From NCBI RefSeq assembly GCF_024753565.1, contig NZ_JANTPT010000006.1:1-32959 (forward strand): DNA of 32,959 nucleotides. Direction: 5' to 3'. The notes below the pieces were generated by a model. The model ran no database searches and had not been told where the DNA came from. It saw only the letters and a program-made list of their open reading frames with translations. Below are positions 7,442 through 15,905 of the stretch, one piece after another. Both the position numbers and the translations under genes were made by a program. How positions within the stretch are numbered: position 1 is the first letter of the stretch; every line of letters starts with the position of its first letter. Origin of the DNA: Mechercharimyces sp. CAU 1602. GTDB lineage: Bacteria; Bacillota; Bacilli; Thermoactinomycetales; JANTPT01.

Positions 7442-7740
7442 TGATTTTTGAGGATTTTTTCGAAAACTATTTGGTGTAGAAGGAGCATCTATCGATTTTA
7501 CCGCCATTTGAACAATATATGGTAAATACTCTTTAAAAAGTTCCTATAACCACTAGATTCGGAACTTTTCTACTTGAATGATTAGGGATTACCCTAGTTA
7601 TTGATGAAGAATACAGCATGTAAGGCTCAAAGTACCGAATCCAAAACAAAAAAAGGAACTTAGAAATCACTTCTACACTTTATCGCCCCAAATGCGGGCG
7701 GCAATTGCAAGAGTAGAAACTCTCTTAGTTTATTTTTTTA
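7442..7740. other. Gap with a terminator-like inverted repeat
   Basis: AAAAGTTCC (7536-7544) pairs with GGAACTTTT (7561-7569). On the minus strand the stem runs into TTTTT, so it may end the transcript from the RHH gene at 7741. No gene with a ribosome site is visible. Confidence 0.45.
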
Positions 7741-7914
7741 CTATGGTCTCATCTTCTTCTCATTGAGGAGCAACCGAAGCAATTGACTTCGATTCACCCC
7801 TTCTCTGGCAGCCAAATCATCCATAAGCTTTTTGTCAGCTTGACTTAAACGAAATGTCACTCGTGTAGGTTCTTCCAACTCTTGCGGTCGCCCACCCTTA
7901 TTCTTATTTTCCAA
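7741..7914 (-). CDS. Small ribbon-helix-helix DNA-binding protein
   Basis: A 57-residue protein starting at TTG (7914), seven bases after GAGGAGAGG. It has strand PTRVTFRLSQ and helices ADKKLMDDLAAREG and NRSQLLRLLLNE, typical of ribbon-helix-helix repressors. The frame opens upstream to a GTG at 7968, but that segment is a hairpin with arms AGAGGGAGG/CCTCCCTCT (about 7933-7963). It follows the 7970-8491 gene, perhaps as an operon, and could regulate plasmid genes. Confidence 0.6.
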   Translation of the reverse strand: MENKNKGGRPQELEEPTRVTFRLSQADKKLMDDLAAREGVNRSQLLRLLLNEKKMRP

Positions 7915-7969
7915 TTCAAACCTCTCCTCATAAAGAGGGAGGAAGAGACTCTCTCCCTCCCTCTTCACC

Positions 7970-8491
7970 CTAATAAATTTGATCTAAATCCCACAGCGTC
8001 ATAGAAATGTCATCAATCTCGATAAGTGGGGAACCGTCAGCTTCATTGTAATCCCCTTTTAGATTATATTCGATTTGGAAATCTACCATTTCATGAAATT
8101 TATACCAAGCACACCCTCCGCTTAATTCTCCATCCTCAAATCCTTTTATGTCGTCTTCGCAATTATAAAGTGATTGACCTTCTCTTCCAACACGGTCTAG
8201 CGAGGCTAAGTGTACTTCATCCAAACTTAGCAAATAATCTATTTCCTCTACCGCCCGCTTTGACTCAGCAAGAACGTTTTCCCATAAGCGCACGTCATAT
8301 TCTAATGTGTAGCCGAACCGTTTCTTCTCTTTCTCATAAAGATCAACATACTGTCCACTCTGGTTCCCTATTTCCACCAAATCATTTCTGAACTTCTCAG
8401 ACTTTTCCTTCCTAAGTACCAAGCGATGCTCGATCTTGTCAAAATGCTTTCTTGCTTCATTTACCTTGGCTTGTAGCTTTTCATTCATCAT
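7970..8491 (-). CDS. Unknown helical protein
   Basis: A 173-residue protein. The N-terminal half is helical and charged (coiled-coil like); the C-terminal half is acidic and aromatic (SGGCAWYKFHEMVDFQIEYN). AAAGGAG precedes two consecutive ATG codons. A TATAAT lies about 50 bases upstream on the minus strand (near 8547) with a poor -35. No family recognised. Confidence 0.6.
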   Translation of the reverse strand: MMNEKLQAKVNEARKHFDKIEHRLVLRKEKSEKFRNDLVEIGNQSGQYVDLYEKEKKRFGYTLEYDVRLWENVLAESKRAVEEIDYLLSLDEVHLASLDRVGREGQSLYNCEDDIKGFEDGELSGGCAWYKFHEMVDFQIEYNLKGDYNEADGSPLIEIDDISMTLWDLDQIY

Positions 8492-9256
8492 GGTCAGCTC
8501 CTTTTAACTTTGAGAAAGGTCATACTCCCTTCTTCTTACTTTTATTATACCTTAAGTTTTGTATGAACAAAAGGGAACATAAACCGAACAATATGTGAAC
8601 ATTAGGTTAGGGTAAACCCTGTTTCATAAAACTTACAAACGCCACGGCAAATGTCTGCGGCGGTTGGAGGTTAATCACGAACAATCGAGAGTGGATCCTT
8701 TCTGGCCGGAGTTTAAAACCCGAACAATAAAAAGAAGATACAGTTGTTATGTTAATAACTAAAACCCGAACTAATGGTGGTGAAGGTGTTGTGATATCGA
8801 CAGCTGGGGGTGGTATCAAGTAATTGGAGCGGTACCGGACAGAGAGAGGAGGAACGACGAACGAGGGAGGATAAGGAGCGGAAATCACTTGACACCTGCG
8901 CCCACGCCAAACGCTGAAAGATGCCTCAGCCCGGTGGGCTGAGGCTGGCTCCGTGCCGAGCGGTTCCCCCTGGGAGGGGGGTTAGGGGGTTGAGTTTTTT
9001 TGAGATAGAAGGATTCTTAAGGTGGTAGCCTTAAGCCGCCGGAGGCAATCTTTTGTCTTTTAAGCTGTTTTATGAGCTATCTATGGGTGAAACTACTTGA
9101 TGAGTTTTATCAGCTAATCTAGTAACCATATATTCGCTGACAGAGGGGGGATATTATAGATTCGTAGGTAAAGTGAAACGGTTAGGCAAAGCGTAACAAA
9201 AACATTATTACTTTACTTTGAGGATAGTTAACCACAATGGACTATAATATCAAGGC
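8492..9256. other. Structured non-coding region with hairpins and G-runs
   Basis: No gene is convincing here. A motif close to AAACCCGAACAAT recurs on the plus strand at about 8582-8592, 8674-8686, 8716-8728 and 8761-8774 with variations. At 8923-8945 there is a perfect 10-bp hairpin, GCCTCAGCCC-GGT-GGGCTGAGGC. It is followed by CCCCCT-GGG-AGGGGG (about 8966-8980), further G-runs, and a T-run near 8995-9001. CTTAAGG/CCTTAAG arms lie near 9014-9033. Some sequence (GGCAATCTTTT, about 9046-9056) matches the module at 27313. A secondary origin is possible. Confidence 0.5.
8923..8945. repeat. Perfect GC-rich hairpin
   Basis: GCCTCAGCCC and GGGCTGAGGC pair over 10 bases around a GGT loop. A second C/G hairpin and a T-run follow within 60 bases on the plus strand. 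It resembles a terminator for plus-strand transcription, although no plus-strand gene lies upstream. Confidence 0.6.
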
Positions 9257-9271
9257 GTTAACCAGTTAACC
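9257..9271. repeat. GTTAAC-pair motif, right of the coiled-coil gene's end
   Basis: GTTAACCAGTTAACC holds two GTTAAC palindromes separated by two bases. The stop codon of the 9266-9979 gene lies inside it. The matching element is at 10028-10043. A single GTTAACC lies at about 9227-9233. Confidence 0.75.
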
Positions 9272-9979
9272 ATCGTGGTCAATGCGGTTTAATATGTTGG
9301 TGATTTCCTCTAAGTGCTTTTCCTGTATCTCTTGTATTTTACGCTGGTAAGATTTTTCTTGGCGGAGTAAAGCCTTTGCTCGTGCATGATCCTTCTGTTT
9401 ACGTAGGTCTTTCAACTGATTTGAAAGGCTCTCTGTTTCTTTTGCTTTTTCTCTTAGGACATCATTTTCATCTTTTAATCCTTTGTATTGGTTGATTAAA
9501 CCAGTGAGGGTGTCTATTTTAGACTTGTACTCGTCGATGAGTTCACGGAGTGATGAATTTCCCTGTCTGATTTCTTCTAGCTGTTGTTCTGCAGTGGCTT
9601 TGTCTTCTTCGGCATCGGTTGTCCGTATATTTAAATCCCGATTTATCTGTTTTAACTCGCTGATTTGGTTTTGCAGCGAGGTTTGAATTTCGGTGTATTG
9701 TTCTTTTATTTTTTGTATTTGCTCTAGTGTTTCCTCCTGTTTGAAACTGGCTCTTTGTATGACATGGACGAAGAGCTGGTTAGTTCTGTGAGTATGTCTT
9801 TCTAGTTCTGCGATTTCCTCTCTATAACCAATAGGACTTTTCTTTGCCTCTTCAAGCTCTAGGATTGATAGAACGTATTCAAACCATTCTTTAGTAGACA
9901 AACCTGATATATCAATCATCTGTTTGGCTTTTTCTATTGTTTCGGGATTAGCTTTAACACCGAATGTTCTATCTGCCAT
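9266..9979 (-). CDS. KfrA-like coiled-coil plasmid protein
   Basis: A 237-residue protein. Residues about 1-50 form a compact helical segment (TFGVKANPETIEKAKQMIDI then STKEWFEYVLSILELE), perhaps DNA-binding. Residues about 65-230 are a nearly continuous coiled coil. This architecture resembles KfrA-type plasmid proteins that help partition or nucleoid-like packing; I see no direct family signature. I chose the ATG at 9979, after GGAGG in TCAGGAGGTATTACC; the open frame begins 22 codons earlier, before the ribosome site. It follows the resolvase by 58 bases and is probably cotranscribed. Confidence 0.6.
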   Translation of the reverse strand: MADRTFGVKANPETIEKAKQMIDISGLSTKEWFEYVLSILELEEAKKSPIGYREEIAELERHTHRTNQLFVHVIQRASFKQEETLEQIQKIKEQYTEIQTSLQNQISELKQINRDLNIRTTDAEEDKATAEQQLEEIRQGNSSLRELIDEYKSKIDTLTGLINQYKGLKDENDVLREKAKETESLSNQLKDLRKQKDHARAKALLRQEKSYQRKIQEIQEKHLEEITNILNRIDHDG

Positions 9980-10027
9980 GGTAATACCTCCTGACTTGGT
10001 TATCCTTAGAATCCAGTATTGACAGGA

Positions 10028-10043
10028 GGTTAACTGGTTAACC
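10028..10043. repeat. GTTAAC-pair motif at the resolvase stop codon
   Basis: GGTTAACTGGTTAACC spans the end of the resolvase gene; its TAA stop lies in the element. It matches 9257-9271, which spans the stop of the next gene. Operator or recombination-site roles are both possible. Confidence 0.75.
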
Positions 10044-10667
10044 ATGTTCTTGTTTGTAATCTCTCATAATATTGTAAAAGGTGTTTTTTTTCAGCCCTAT
10101 TTTTCTCATAAACTCGACGGAGGTTATTTCTTTGTCTGTCCACTTAGAATAATTTTCTTTAATTATGTGACGCTGCTCTTTACTTAGGGAATCAAGGTTC
10201 TTCCTTGGTCGACCCAGATTCTTACCACTAGCTTTAGCTAGTGCGATCCCCTCAGCCTGCCTCTGACGGATCTTCTTACGTTCTTGGTCAGCAATGTAAG
10301 AAAGTAAACTGAGAAATTGATCTTCCATCAGCCTTCCCATATCACCCATCTCACGAAATTTCCTGCTATCAAAAAGGGCAGCGTTTTCGAGGACTATGAT
10401 ATCTGCTTGGAGCTTACGTGTGATTTCTCGCCATTCATTGATTACCGCGTCGTAATTGCGCCCTAAGCGATCTAAGGAGTCGACATAGACTATATCCCCC
10501 TCTCTTATAACCCGTTTCATCGCTAAGTACCCGTCTCTCTCAAATCCACTACCACTTTGCTTATCAACAAAAATCATCCGCTCTTCTATGCCCTGTTCCA
10601 GCATCTTTTTTATTTGTCGTTGCTCGTTCTGATCTCGTGTTGATACACGAACATAGCCAATCTTCAT
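10038..10667 (-). CDS. Serine resolvase (Tn3-type small serine recombinase)
   Basis: A 209-residue site-specific recombinase. The catalytic serine is S9 in YVRVSTRDQN; DSLDRLGRN (about residues 63-71) carries the conserved arginines; the E helix and a C-terminal helix-turn-helix (DKEITSVEFMRKIGLKKNTF) follow. Length is normal for the family. GAGGAGG precedes the ATG. On plasmids such enzymes resolve multimers to monomers at a res site, usually upstream of the gene; 10680-10800 has suitable repeats. It is followed by a coiled-coil protein gene. Confidence 0.9.
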   Translation of the reverse strand: MKIGYVRVSTRDQNEQRQIKKMLEQGIEERMIFVDKQSGSGFERDGYLAMKRVIREGDIVYVDSLDRLGRNYDAVINEWREITRKLQADIIVLENAALFDSRKFREMGDMGRLMEDQFLSLLSYIADQERKKIRQRQAEGIALAKASGKNLGRPRKNLDSLSKEQRHIIKENYSKWTDKEITSVEFMRKIGLKKNTFYNIMRDYKQEHG

Positions 10668-10679
10668 TTTCTCGTCCTC

Positions 10680-10800
10680 CTCTCTATTTAATTATACCCT
10701 ATGTGTTTATAAAAGATATCTCTCATTAAAAAACGTTTATAAATAAACCCGATAACCTTTTAGGATATAAAAAACCGCTATGTGTTTAGTGGTTTATAAA
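10680..10800. promoter_or_regulatory. Putative res site and resolvase promoter
   Basis: CTATGTGTTTA occurs twice in direct orientation (about 10699 and 10779). GTTTAT-AA-ATAAAC (about 10735-10748) forms a short inverted repeat. A minus-strand TATAAT lies at about 10692-10697 close before the gene. A/T-rich repeats directly upstream of a serine resolvase gene are where res sites usually lie. Confidence 0.35.
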
Positions 10801-10820
10801 GTATACCTTTTTAAACAAAG

Positions 10821-10857
10821 ACAAAAGCCTTCTCTATGAAATAGAGAAGGCTTTTGT
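10821..10857. terminator. Strong bidirectional terminator
   Basis: ACAAAAGCCTTCTCTAT and its complement pair over 17 bases around a GAA loop, with T-runs on both strands. It lies 100 bases past the stop of the gene at 10957 and upstream of the resolvase region. Confidence 0.85.
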
Positions 10858-10956
10858 GAACCCCCAACGGCCCACCAAGGAATATACCAGAAATGATACC
10901 TAACCAACAAGTTTCAGAATGTGCTGTCGATCATCTTTCAGTACGGTGACCCCGTT

Positions 10957-11496
10957 TTAGTGGTTACGGTAGATTCCTGACTTTGAGACAGTCGTGTGGG
11001 TGACCCTCCCTTTCCGCTTAAACGTATCTCCCTCTTTTAATTGCTTCTGACGTTTCAAACTCTCTCTTAATAGAGGGAACGATACGTCATTGAGGATGTC
11101 GTACATTCTCTGAACTTCCGCTTCGGACGGCTGTTCTATTTTAAACAGGTGATTGATAGCTCTTAACGCACCATCTTTTCCCCTACGACAACTCAAAAGC
11201 CCCTGAATCTCTAATACCTCTATGAGAACCTTCTTGAAAGCGGTGAAATGTCTTGCATATGGCTTCTTGGTCTTCACAACTTCAGGGTACATTGAACGAA
11301 GCTTAAACACATTATCACGTTCAGCATTCCTATTTTTCCGCATCTGCTCGCTTTCCTCTACTGTAGAAGCTCCTTGAAGGATGAGCTGGAATTTTTTGAA
11401 ACACTCATTGCCAATATAGAGACGGTTATTATTGTATATGTTAACGATAATATAGTTCGTTTTTAGGTTCGGCGTGTTACACAAATCACAACTCAC
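10957..11496 (-). CDS. Cys-motif protein, start uncertain
   Basis: The span given starts at GTG 11496 and encodes 179 residues. CDLC near the start and a single Cys (NECFKKF, about residue 32) may bind zinc. The same frame stays open and protein-like for about 50 further codons (KKRLTDASRSSDFDKAREEW, then DEDKIREGDIGFR). That stretch has no ATG, GTG or TTG. A good ribosome site (GAGAGGAGTGG, about 11649-11659) lies nine bases before an in-frame ATA at 11638-11640, next to an eight-A run. The true product may therefore be up to 227 residues, from a rare ATA start or after slippage at the A-run. Function unknown. Confidence 0.6.
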   Translation of the reverse strand: MSCDLCNTPNLKTNYIIVNIYNNNRLYIGNECFKKFQLILQGASTVEESEQMRKNRNAERDNVFKLRSMYPEVVKTKKPYARHFTAFKKVLIEVLEIQGLLSCRRGKDGALRAINHLFKIEQPSEAEVQRMYDILNDVSFPLLRESLKRQKQLKEGDTFKRKGRVTHTTVSKSGIYRNH

Positions 11497-11701
11497 TCTA
11501 AAACCTATGTCACCTTCTCGGATCTTGTCTTCATCTGCCCATTCTTCTCTTGCTTTATCAAAGTCAGATGATCGACTCGCATCTGTGAGACGTTTTTTGG
11601 AGAGAGGTCCTGGTTCCTTAATTTCCTTTTTTTTGCTTATTGTAACCCACTCCTCTCAAATTGAAATAAAGCCGCTCTATCTAACTAGAGTGTCTACTCT
11701 G

Positions 11702-11710
11702 ATTATAGCA
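11702..11710 (-). promoter_or_regulatory. Extended -10 promoter for the Cys-motif gene
   Basis: On the minus strand TGCTATAAT is a full extended -10. It lies 43 bases before the ribosome site at 11649-11659. No good -35 is visible, as is common with extended -10 promoters. Its position supports translation starting well upstream of GTG 11496. Confidence 0.55.
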
Positions 11711-11745
11711 TAATAGATAAACGGATCTTTTAAATGTCTAAACAT

Positions 11746-11776
11746 ACAAAAACCCTCTCCATTCATAGAGAGGGTT
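11746..11776 (-). terminator. Terminator of the transfer operon
   Basis: AACCCTCTC (11751-11759) pairs with GAGAGGGTT (11768-11776); on the minus strand it is followed by TTTTTG. It lies eight bases past the stop of the last transfer gene. Confidence 0.8.
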
Positions 11777-11784
11777 AAGACCTT

Positions 11785-11928
11785 TCATAGAAAAAAATAA
11801 AATACAAGGTACATTAAGGGAAACAGGATCGAAAAAAGAACAATCAACACACTTAATCCAAAGACAGTCACTATACTATCTCCAGGTTCTTTACAGTTAC
11901 ATCTGTATCGGCATCGTGAACACCCCAT
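11785..11928 (-). CDS. 47-residue Cys-rich membrane microprotein
   Basis: The protein starts MGCSRCRYRCNCKEPGDS and continues as one long hydrophobic helix to the end (about residues 18-47). Four cysteines (C3, C6, C10, C12) in a short basic head suggest metal binding, disulfides or lipid attachment. AGAAGGAG lies upstream of the ATG, the gene is 17 bases after the hydrolase gene, and a terminator follows. It is therefore probably the last gene of the transfer operon. Not recognised. Confidence 0.6.
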   Translation of the reverse strand: MGCSRCRYRCNCKEPGDSIVTVFGLSVLIVLFSILFPLMYLVFYFFL

Positions 11929-11945
11929 GATACCATCTCCTTCTT

Positions 11946-12929
11946 TTATTCCAAGTAGGGTGCAGGGTCAACCTTATTTCCATCTTTACGGACTTCAAAG
12001 TGGAGATGAGGACCCGATGAGTCTCCATTGTCACCAATTCCTCCAATTGGTTCTCCCTTTTTCACTTTATCTCCTTTTATTAATCCTGACTTTACCTGAT
12101 GCTGCCACATATGAGCGTATAAAGTTTTTAATCCCTTTCCATGATCAATAATAATGTAGGTGCCATAACCCGTTTCCATGTGAGGTACCTTCCTTATCAA
12201 TTCTATGACTCCGTTATCCGCTGCTACAATGGGAGTATCTATTGGACCTGCAAAGTCTAAAGCATAATGAAAGCCCCCAGCTCTTGGACCAAATTTAGAG
12301 GATTGATATGTTCCTGGAGCCGGATGTGTAAATTCTCCTGTACCTGTTAAAAATTCTCCTTTTTCAACTTTCTCTTTGAACTCTTCGTAATATTTCATAA
12401 CTTTCTCCACATAATCTCTGGTCTCGGTTATATATGGAATTTGACCCCCGGCTTGATCTACTCTACCAGGCCCTGCATTATATGCAGCTAGAGCAAGTTC
12501 AAGGTTTCCTTCATACCGATCCAACATTTTTTTTAAGTATTTACTTCCTCCCATGATGTTTTGTTTTGGATCAAACGGATCCTTCACTCCCATCTCCTTG
12601 GCAGTTCCCGGCATGAGTTGCATTAGTCCCATGGCCCCTGCTTCTGAAGTAACCTTGGGATTAAATCCACTCTCTTTCTTTATAACCGCCGCAATCAGAG
12701 CGGGGTTGAGTTCATACTTCGCTGCTGCTTGATTAATATTTTCCGCATAATCTACCTGCCCTATCATCATGAACATGTCTTCTTCTTCTTCCTGACTTAT
12801 ATAGTCTTGTGTACCTGAACCAACAAACATTACTAACATCAATGCGGTAGGTATTCCAATTAGAATACATAGAGCTACAATAATTCCTTTCATGGGAGAG
12901 GAGTTTTCAATTGTTCCTTGACTTTCCAT
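11946..12929 (-). CDS. Lytic transglycosylase / M23 peptidase of the transfer system
   Basis: A 327-residue wall hydrolase that would open peptidoglycan for the transfer channel. One transmembrane helix (about residues 14-36) anchors it. An SLT domain follows (catalytic Glu in KKESGFNP, then [10 protein letters not shown] and [10 protein letters not shown]). An M23 metallopeptidase domain ends it, with metal ligands in HYALD and HLHFEV. AAAGGAG supports the ATG at 12929, which lies 40 bases inside the end of the preceding gene. Two-domain enzymes of this kind are known in Gram-positive conjugation systems (VirB1-like; TcpG/TraG class). Confidence 0.9.
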   Translation of the reverse strand: MESQGTIENSSPMKGIIVALCILIGIPTALMLVMFVGSGTQDYISQEEEEDMFMMIGQVDYAENINQAAAKYELNPALIAAVIKKESGFNPKVTSEAGAMGLMQLMPGTAKEMGVKDPFDPKQNIMGGSKYLKKMLDRYEGNLELALAAYNAGPGRVDQAGGQIPYITETRDYVEKVMKYYEEFKEKVEKGEFLTGTGEFTHPAPGTYQSSKFGPRAGGFHYALDFAGPIDTPIVAADNGVIELIRKVPHMETGYGTYIIIDHGKGLKTLYAHMWQHQVKSGLIKGDKVKKGEPIGGIGDNGDSSGPHLHFEVRKDGNKVDPAPYLE

Positions 12930-13402
12930 TCTCCATTCTCCTTTCCCACTCGCAGATACAAATATGTGTGCTCTGTGTTCACCACACAACTTGTGCTAAT
13001 TATCCAATCTTGATTATCTTTTCTAATACCTGATACAAGAATCTCATTCCATTTTTGTTCTCGAGCGATCACTGATTTTAATATTTGTTTATAGTAGTGA
13101 AAGTGATATTCTGAGGCTACAGTGACAACTTCTTTTGGCGGAGTATGTTGCGTCGGAACGACTTTAACTTGAGGCATATACTCATTTTCCTCTTCTTTCA
13201 ATTCCTCTGCTTTAGATGGAGAAGAGGGAACGGTCTCCTCTTCTCCATCTAAAGTACTTTCTTCCTTCTGATGATTCTCTTTTTCCCTAATAAGGGAGGT
13301 AGTTGACTCTTGAGATTCTTCTTTCTCACCAAACCAGTACATATATCCACAAACACCCACACCTAACCAAACTAACACAATGATGATTATATTTTTTTTC
13401 AT
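12890..13402 (-). CDS. Membrane-anchored transfer-operon protein, unknown
   Basis: A 170-residue protein: an N-terminal transmembrane helix (about residues 4-24), a long Glu/Ser/Pro-rich linker (about 27-85), and a C-terminal globular domain ([20 protein letters not shown] onwards) of mixed helix and strand. Its ATG overlaps the previous stop as ATGA. The topology suggests an extracellular domain on a flexible stalk, perhaps a channel partner. No family recognised. Confidence 0.65.
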   Translation of the reverse strand: MKKNIIIIVLVWLGVGVCGYMYWFGEKEESQESTTSLIREKENHQKEESTLDGEEETVPSSPSKAEELKEEENEYMPQVKVVPTQHTPPKEVVTVASEYHFHYYKQILKSVIAREQKWNEILVSGIRKDNQDWIISTSCVVNTEHTYLYLRVGKENGEWKVKEQLKTPLP

Positions 13403-15432
13403 ACTTTCCACCTTCTTTTATTTGCTGGTGGATGCTGAGTTCTCTTTTGATCTATAACCCTTAGCTTGCTAGCTGCTTGTTTCCGAACTGCTTTATAATC
13501 TTCATATTCTCTCCGTGATTGGAATGCGTTCGATACGGATTGAACTACACCAAAGGTTTTCGCTTGTTCATCATTCTTAACATATTTTTCTTTATAATTG
13601 TTTAAATCTTCATTCGAATAAGGATTTAAGCCTTTTCTCTTTATATCATTAAATACCTTGGTTTCATCACTGCCTTCCTCAAATGGCGATTCCGGACTGG
13701 ATTGCGAGGATGAAAACGGTTTATTAACGAAATCATCCGGTATATAATTATCCCCTTCTTTATTTACAACAGGATGACTTAAATCAATTCCTTTCTTAAG
13801 CGATCCAATCTCCTGATTACTGCCACTTTCTCTTCCAATTTGTTGTTGTTGACTTCTTTGACTTCCAGCTCCGCGTCCAAACATCGCACCTAGCTTTCCA
13901 CCTAATAGCCCGGGATTTCCTGTAGCTGCTGCCGCTGCTGCACTACCAGCCAACTCCACCCCATCTTTCCCCGTATCTACTGCCTTCTTACCATTGCTAT
14001 TCACCACGCTCTGTATTTGGCCAGCCATCCATCCTCCTGGACCGGATACAATTTGGAATACAGTTTTGTAACCCACAATACATCCAATAAAAATGACCAA
14101 ATGCAGTAGATACATAATTCCTAAGCCAACTTTTGAATTAGCACCAAAATAGTAAATCGTCGACGAGAGCCAAATCATGATTACGAGGACAAACGCAGCG
14201 AGCACTTTATACAGGCCGGCAATGGCAAATGCCTGAATCCAAGTTAACATGACCTTTCGACCTAAAGGGGGCCAGATCATAGTCATGCTAAGTAAGGGAA
14301 ACACCATGCCTAAAAAGATAAAAACTGCAAATGCAACAATTTGTGAAAGAGCCATTAACAAGGCTAAACATCCATAAGCAGTGCCCAGTATCATTGTAAA
14401 CACGGTACCAACCATTCTCCATCCTGAACCCCAGACCGTCATTAGAGGATAAATGGTTTCTTGTTTGATTTCAAAAGACTTGGGAGCGAAAGTATTGTAC
14501 ATATCTTTATACTGATTGTTATCTGTCAACTCCAGAACAAATTGTTGCCTCTCCATCTGCTCTAGAGGCATTAGAGGGTTCAAACTGAGTATTTTGTCTC
14601 CATCATTGATTAATTGTAGATCTCGCTTGGTATACAATAATACCCCTTCACTATCATGATAACCTCGCGGAAAATCACCAAACTCATTTAGCATCCATGG
14701 CTTATAACGATAAACATCGTGAAATTGCTCTCCCCAACGAATTAACGCTTCTTTTCTCGCATTTTTAAATAAACTTTCCTCTGGCATATTAATTTTATCG
14801 GTCTTCCAATGATTAACATCTATTTGGTTTGATACTAGAAAAATGGTATCTGAACCAATTTCCCCTGCACTGTGCAAGGTTCGCATCACCGTGCCCATGT
14901 TCCCTAAAACGACACCCAGTATTAGTAAAATCACAAATACTTCAATGAATTTATCTTTCAAGTTCCCGCGAATTAAGGATAAAGAAATGTAGAAAGCAAA
15001 TCCAACGATGAATAGAGTAAACGCCTTACCAAAAATAAGTCCATCTCTCATTTTCTTACTAAATGAATCCGCTGCATTGAACATATTTTCAAACTCAGTG
15101 AAATTGAAGCTGAGTTGAACGGTATAGATCACTACTTCTGTTGACAGGGAAATTATTTGCCACATAAAATTCAAAGCCAATATGACTCCAAAGTTGAACT
15201 GTCCTGAGAATGTGTTCTCAAAATCCATAATGTAGGAAACAGATGGGTACTTTTCATAGCTCGGTGTCACCTTGGTTTCAAACATTGGTTCATCCGGCAG
15301 GTATGCATCTATTATCCCTTCATCTCCGATGACTTCCCTTGTTTGCTCTGGCTCTGCTGATACACCTCCTATTGGAAACATGGATAACAACAAGCATATA
15401 CAGATCAAATACCGGAGCTTTGACTTTCTCAT
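13399..15432 (-). CDS. VirB6/TrbL-like multi-spanning channel protein
   Basis: A 677-residue polytopic protein. It begins with a signal peptide (MRKSKLRYLICICLLLSMFP, with GGVSA before EPEQ), then hydrophobic segments at about 60-90, 125-170, 325-380, 390-420 and 430-460. A soluble, Gly/Ser/Gln-rich tail of about 190 residues follows. This shape is that of VirB6-like (TcpH-type) inner-membrane components. I chose the ATG at 15432 because it overlaps the previous stop as ATGA. It lies directly after the NTF2-like gene and VirB4. Confidence 0.75.
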   Translation of the reverse strand: MRKSKLRYLICICLLLSMFPIGGVSAEPEQTREVIGDEGIIDAYLPDEPMFETKVTPSYEKYPSVSYIMDFENTFSGQFNFGVILALNFMWQIISLSTEVVIYTVQLSFNFTEFENMFNAADSFSKKMRDGLIFGKAFTLFIVGFAFYISLSLIRGNLKDKFIEVFVILLILGVVLGNMGTVMRTLHSAGEIGSDTIFLVSNQIDVNHWKTDKINMPEESLFKNARKEALIRWGEQFHDVYRYKPWMLNEFGDFPRGYHDSEGVLLYTKRDLQLINDGDKILSLNPLMPLEQMERQQFVLELTDNNQYKDMYNTFAPKSFEIKQETIYPLMTVWGSGWRMVGTVFTMILGTAYGCLALLMALSQIVAFAVFIFLGMVFPLLSMTMIWPPLGRKVMLTWIQAFAIAGLYKVLAAFVLVIMIWLSSTIYYFGANSKVGLGIMYLLHLVIFIGCIVGYKTVFQIVSGPGGWMAGQIQSVVNSNGKKAVDTGKDGVELAGSAAAAAATGNPGLLGGKLGAMFGRGAGSQRSQQQQIGRESGSNQEIGSLKKGIDLSHPVVNKEGDNYIPDDFVNKPFSSSQSSPESPFEEGSDETKVFNDIKRKGLNPYSNEDLNNYKEKYVKNDEQAKTFGVVQSVSNAFQSRREYEDYKAVRKQAASKLRVIDQKRTQHPPANKRRWKV

Positions 15433-15905
15433 CTCGTACTCACTTCCTTCCATTCAGCATTTATCAAGTCATGATAGGAAACTTGAAAGTCAATCCCGAA
15501 TCCAGCTACTTTCCATTGATCTTTTTCGTAATGAAGAACAACCTGTATCATGTAGTCGTTATCTGCTTGATGCACATAGAATGTTTTTTTTGTATCGGAT
15601 TGCTCGTGAAAAGTAGACGGAGCTAATTCTATGGAAGAACGTGTTGTCGGATTTCTCTTTGCTGCATTGATCTGAACTTCAATAGTTTCTTTAGCTAACC
15701 CTGATTTGGCTTTATCCGTCAACAATGAATATGCCTTCTCTGAATCACTGTTAAGATAAACGGCTTCATACAGATCTAAAACGACCTGTTCTCTATCATC
15801 ATTCTTCAAGGAAAGCTGAAAAATGATGATAGAACCTAAAATGAAAGTGATTGATAACAGAATACTGAGCACAGGGGAAGCTTTTAAAATTTTTATCAAG
15901 TTCAC
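15429..15905 (-). CDS. Membrane-anchored NTF2-like protein
   Basis: A 158-residue protein with one N-terminal transmembrane helix (about residues 10-32). The extracellular domain begins with a helix typical of NTF2-like folds (LDLYEAVYLNSDSEKAYSLL) and ends in beta strands (MIQVVLHYEKDQWKVAGFGI). VirB8-type conjugation proteins share this layout, so a second VirB8-like part beside the TcpC-like protein is a reasonable inference. The GTG start overlaps the VirB4 stop (GTGTGA). Confidence 0.6.
   Translation of the reverse strand: MNLIKILKASPVLSILLSITFILGSIIIFQLSLKNDDREQVVLDLYEAVYLNSDSEKAYSLLTDKAKSGLAKETIEVQINAAKRNPTTRSSIELAPSTFHEQSDTKKTFYVHQADNDYMIQVVLHYEKDQWKVAGFGIDFQVSYHDLINAEWKEVSTR

Noticed and set aside
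7461-7535. Small minus-strand frame starting MAVKSIDAPS
   Set aside because: Twenty-four codons, no ribosome site, and its end overlaps the RHH promoter region.
8607-8888. 93-codon minus-strand frame, Pro/Ser-rich
   Set aside because: No ribosome site, composition unlike neighbours, and it contains the repeated AAACCCGAACAAT motifs; judged non-coding.
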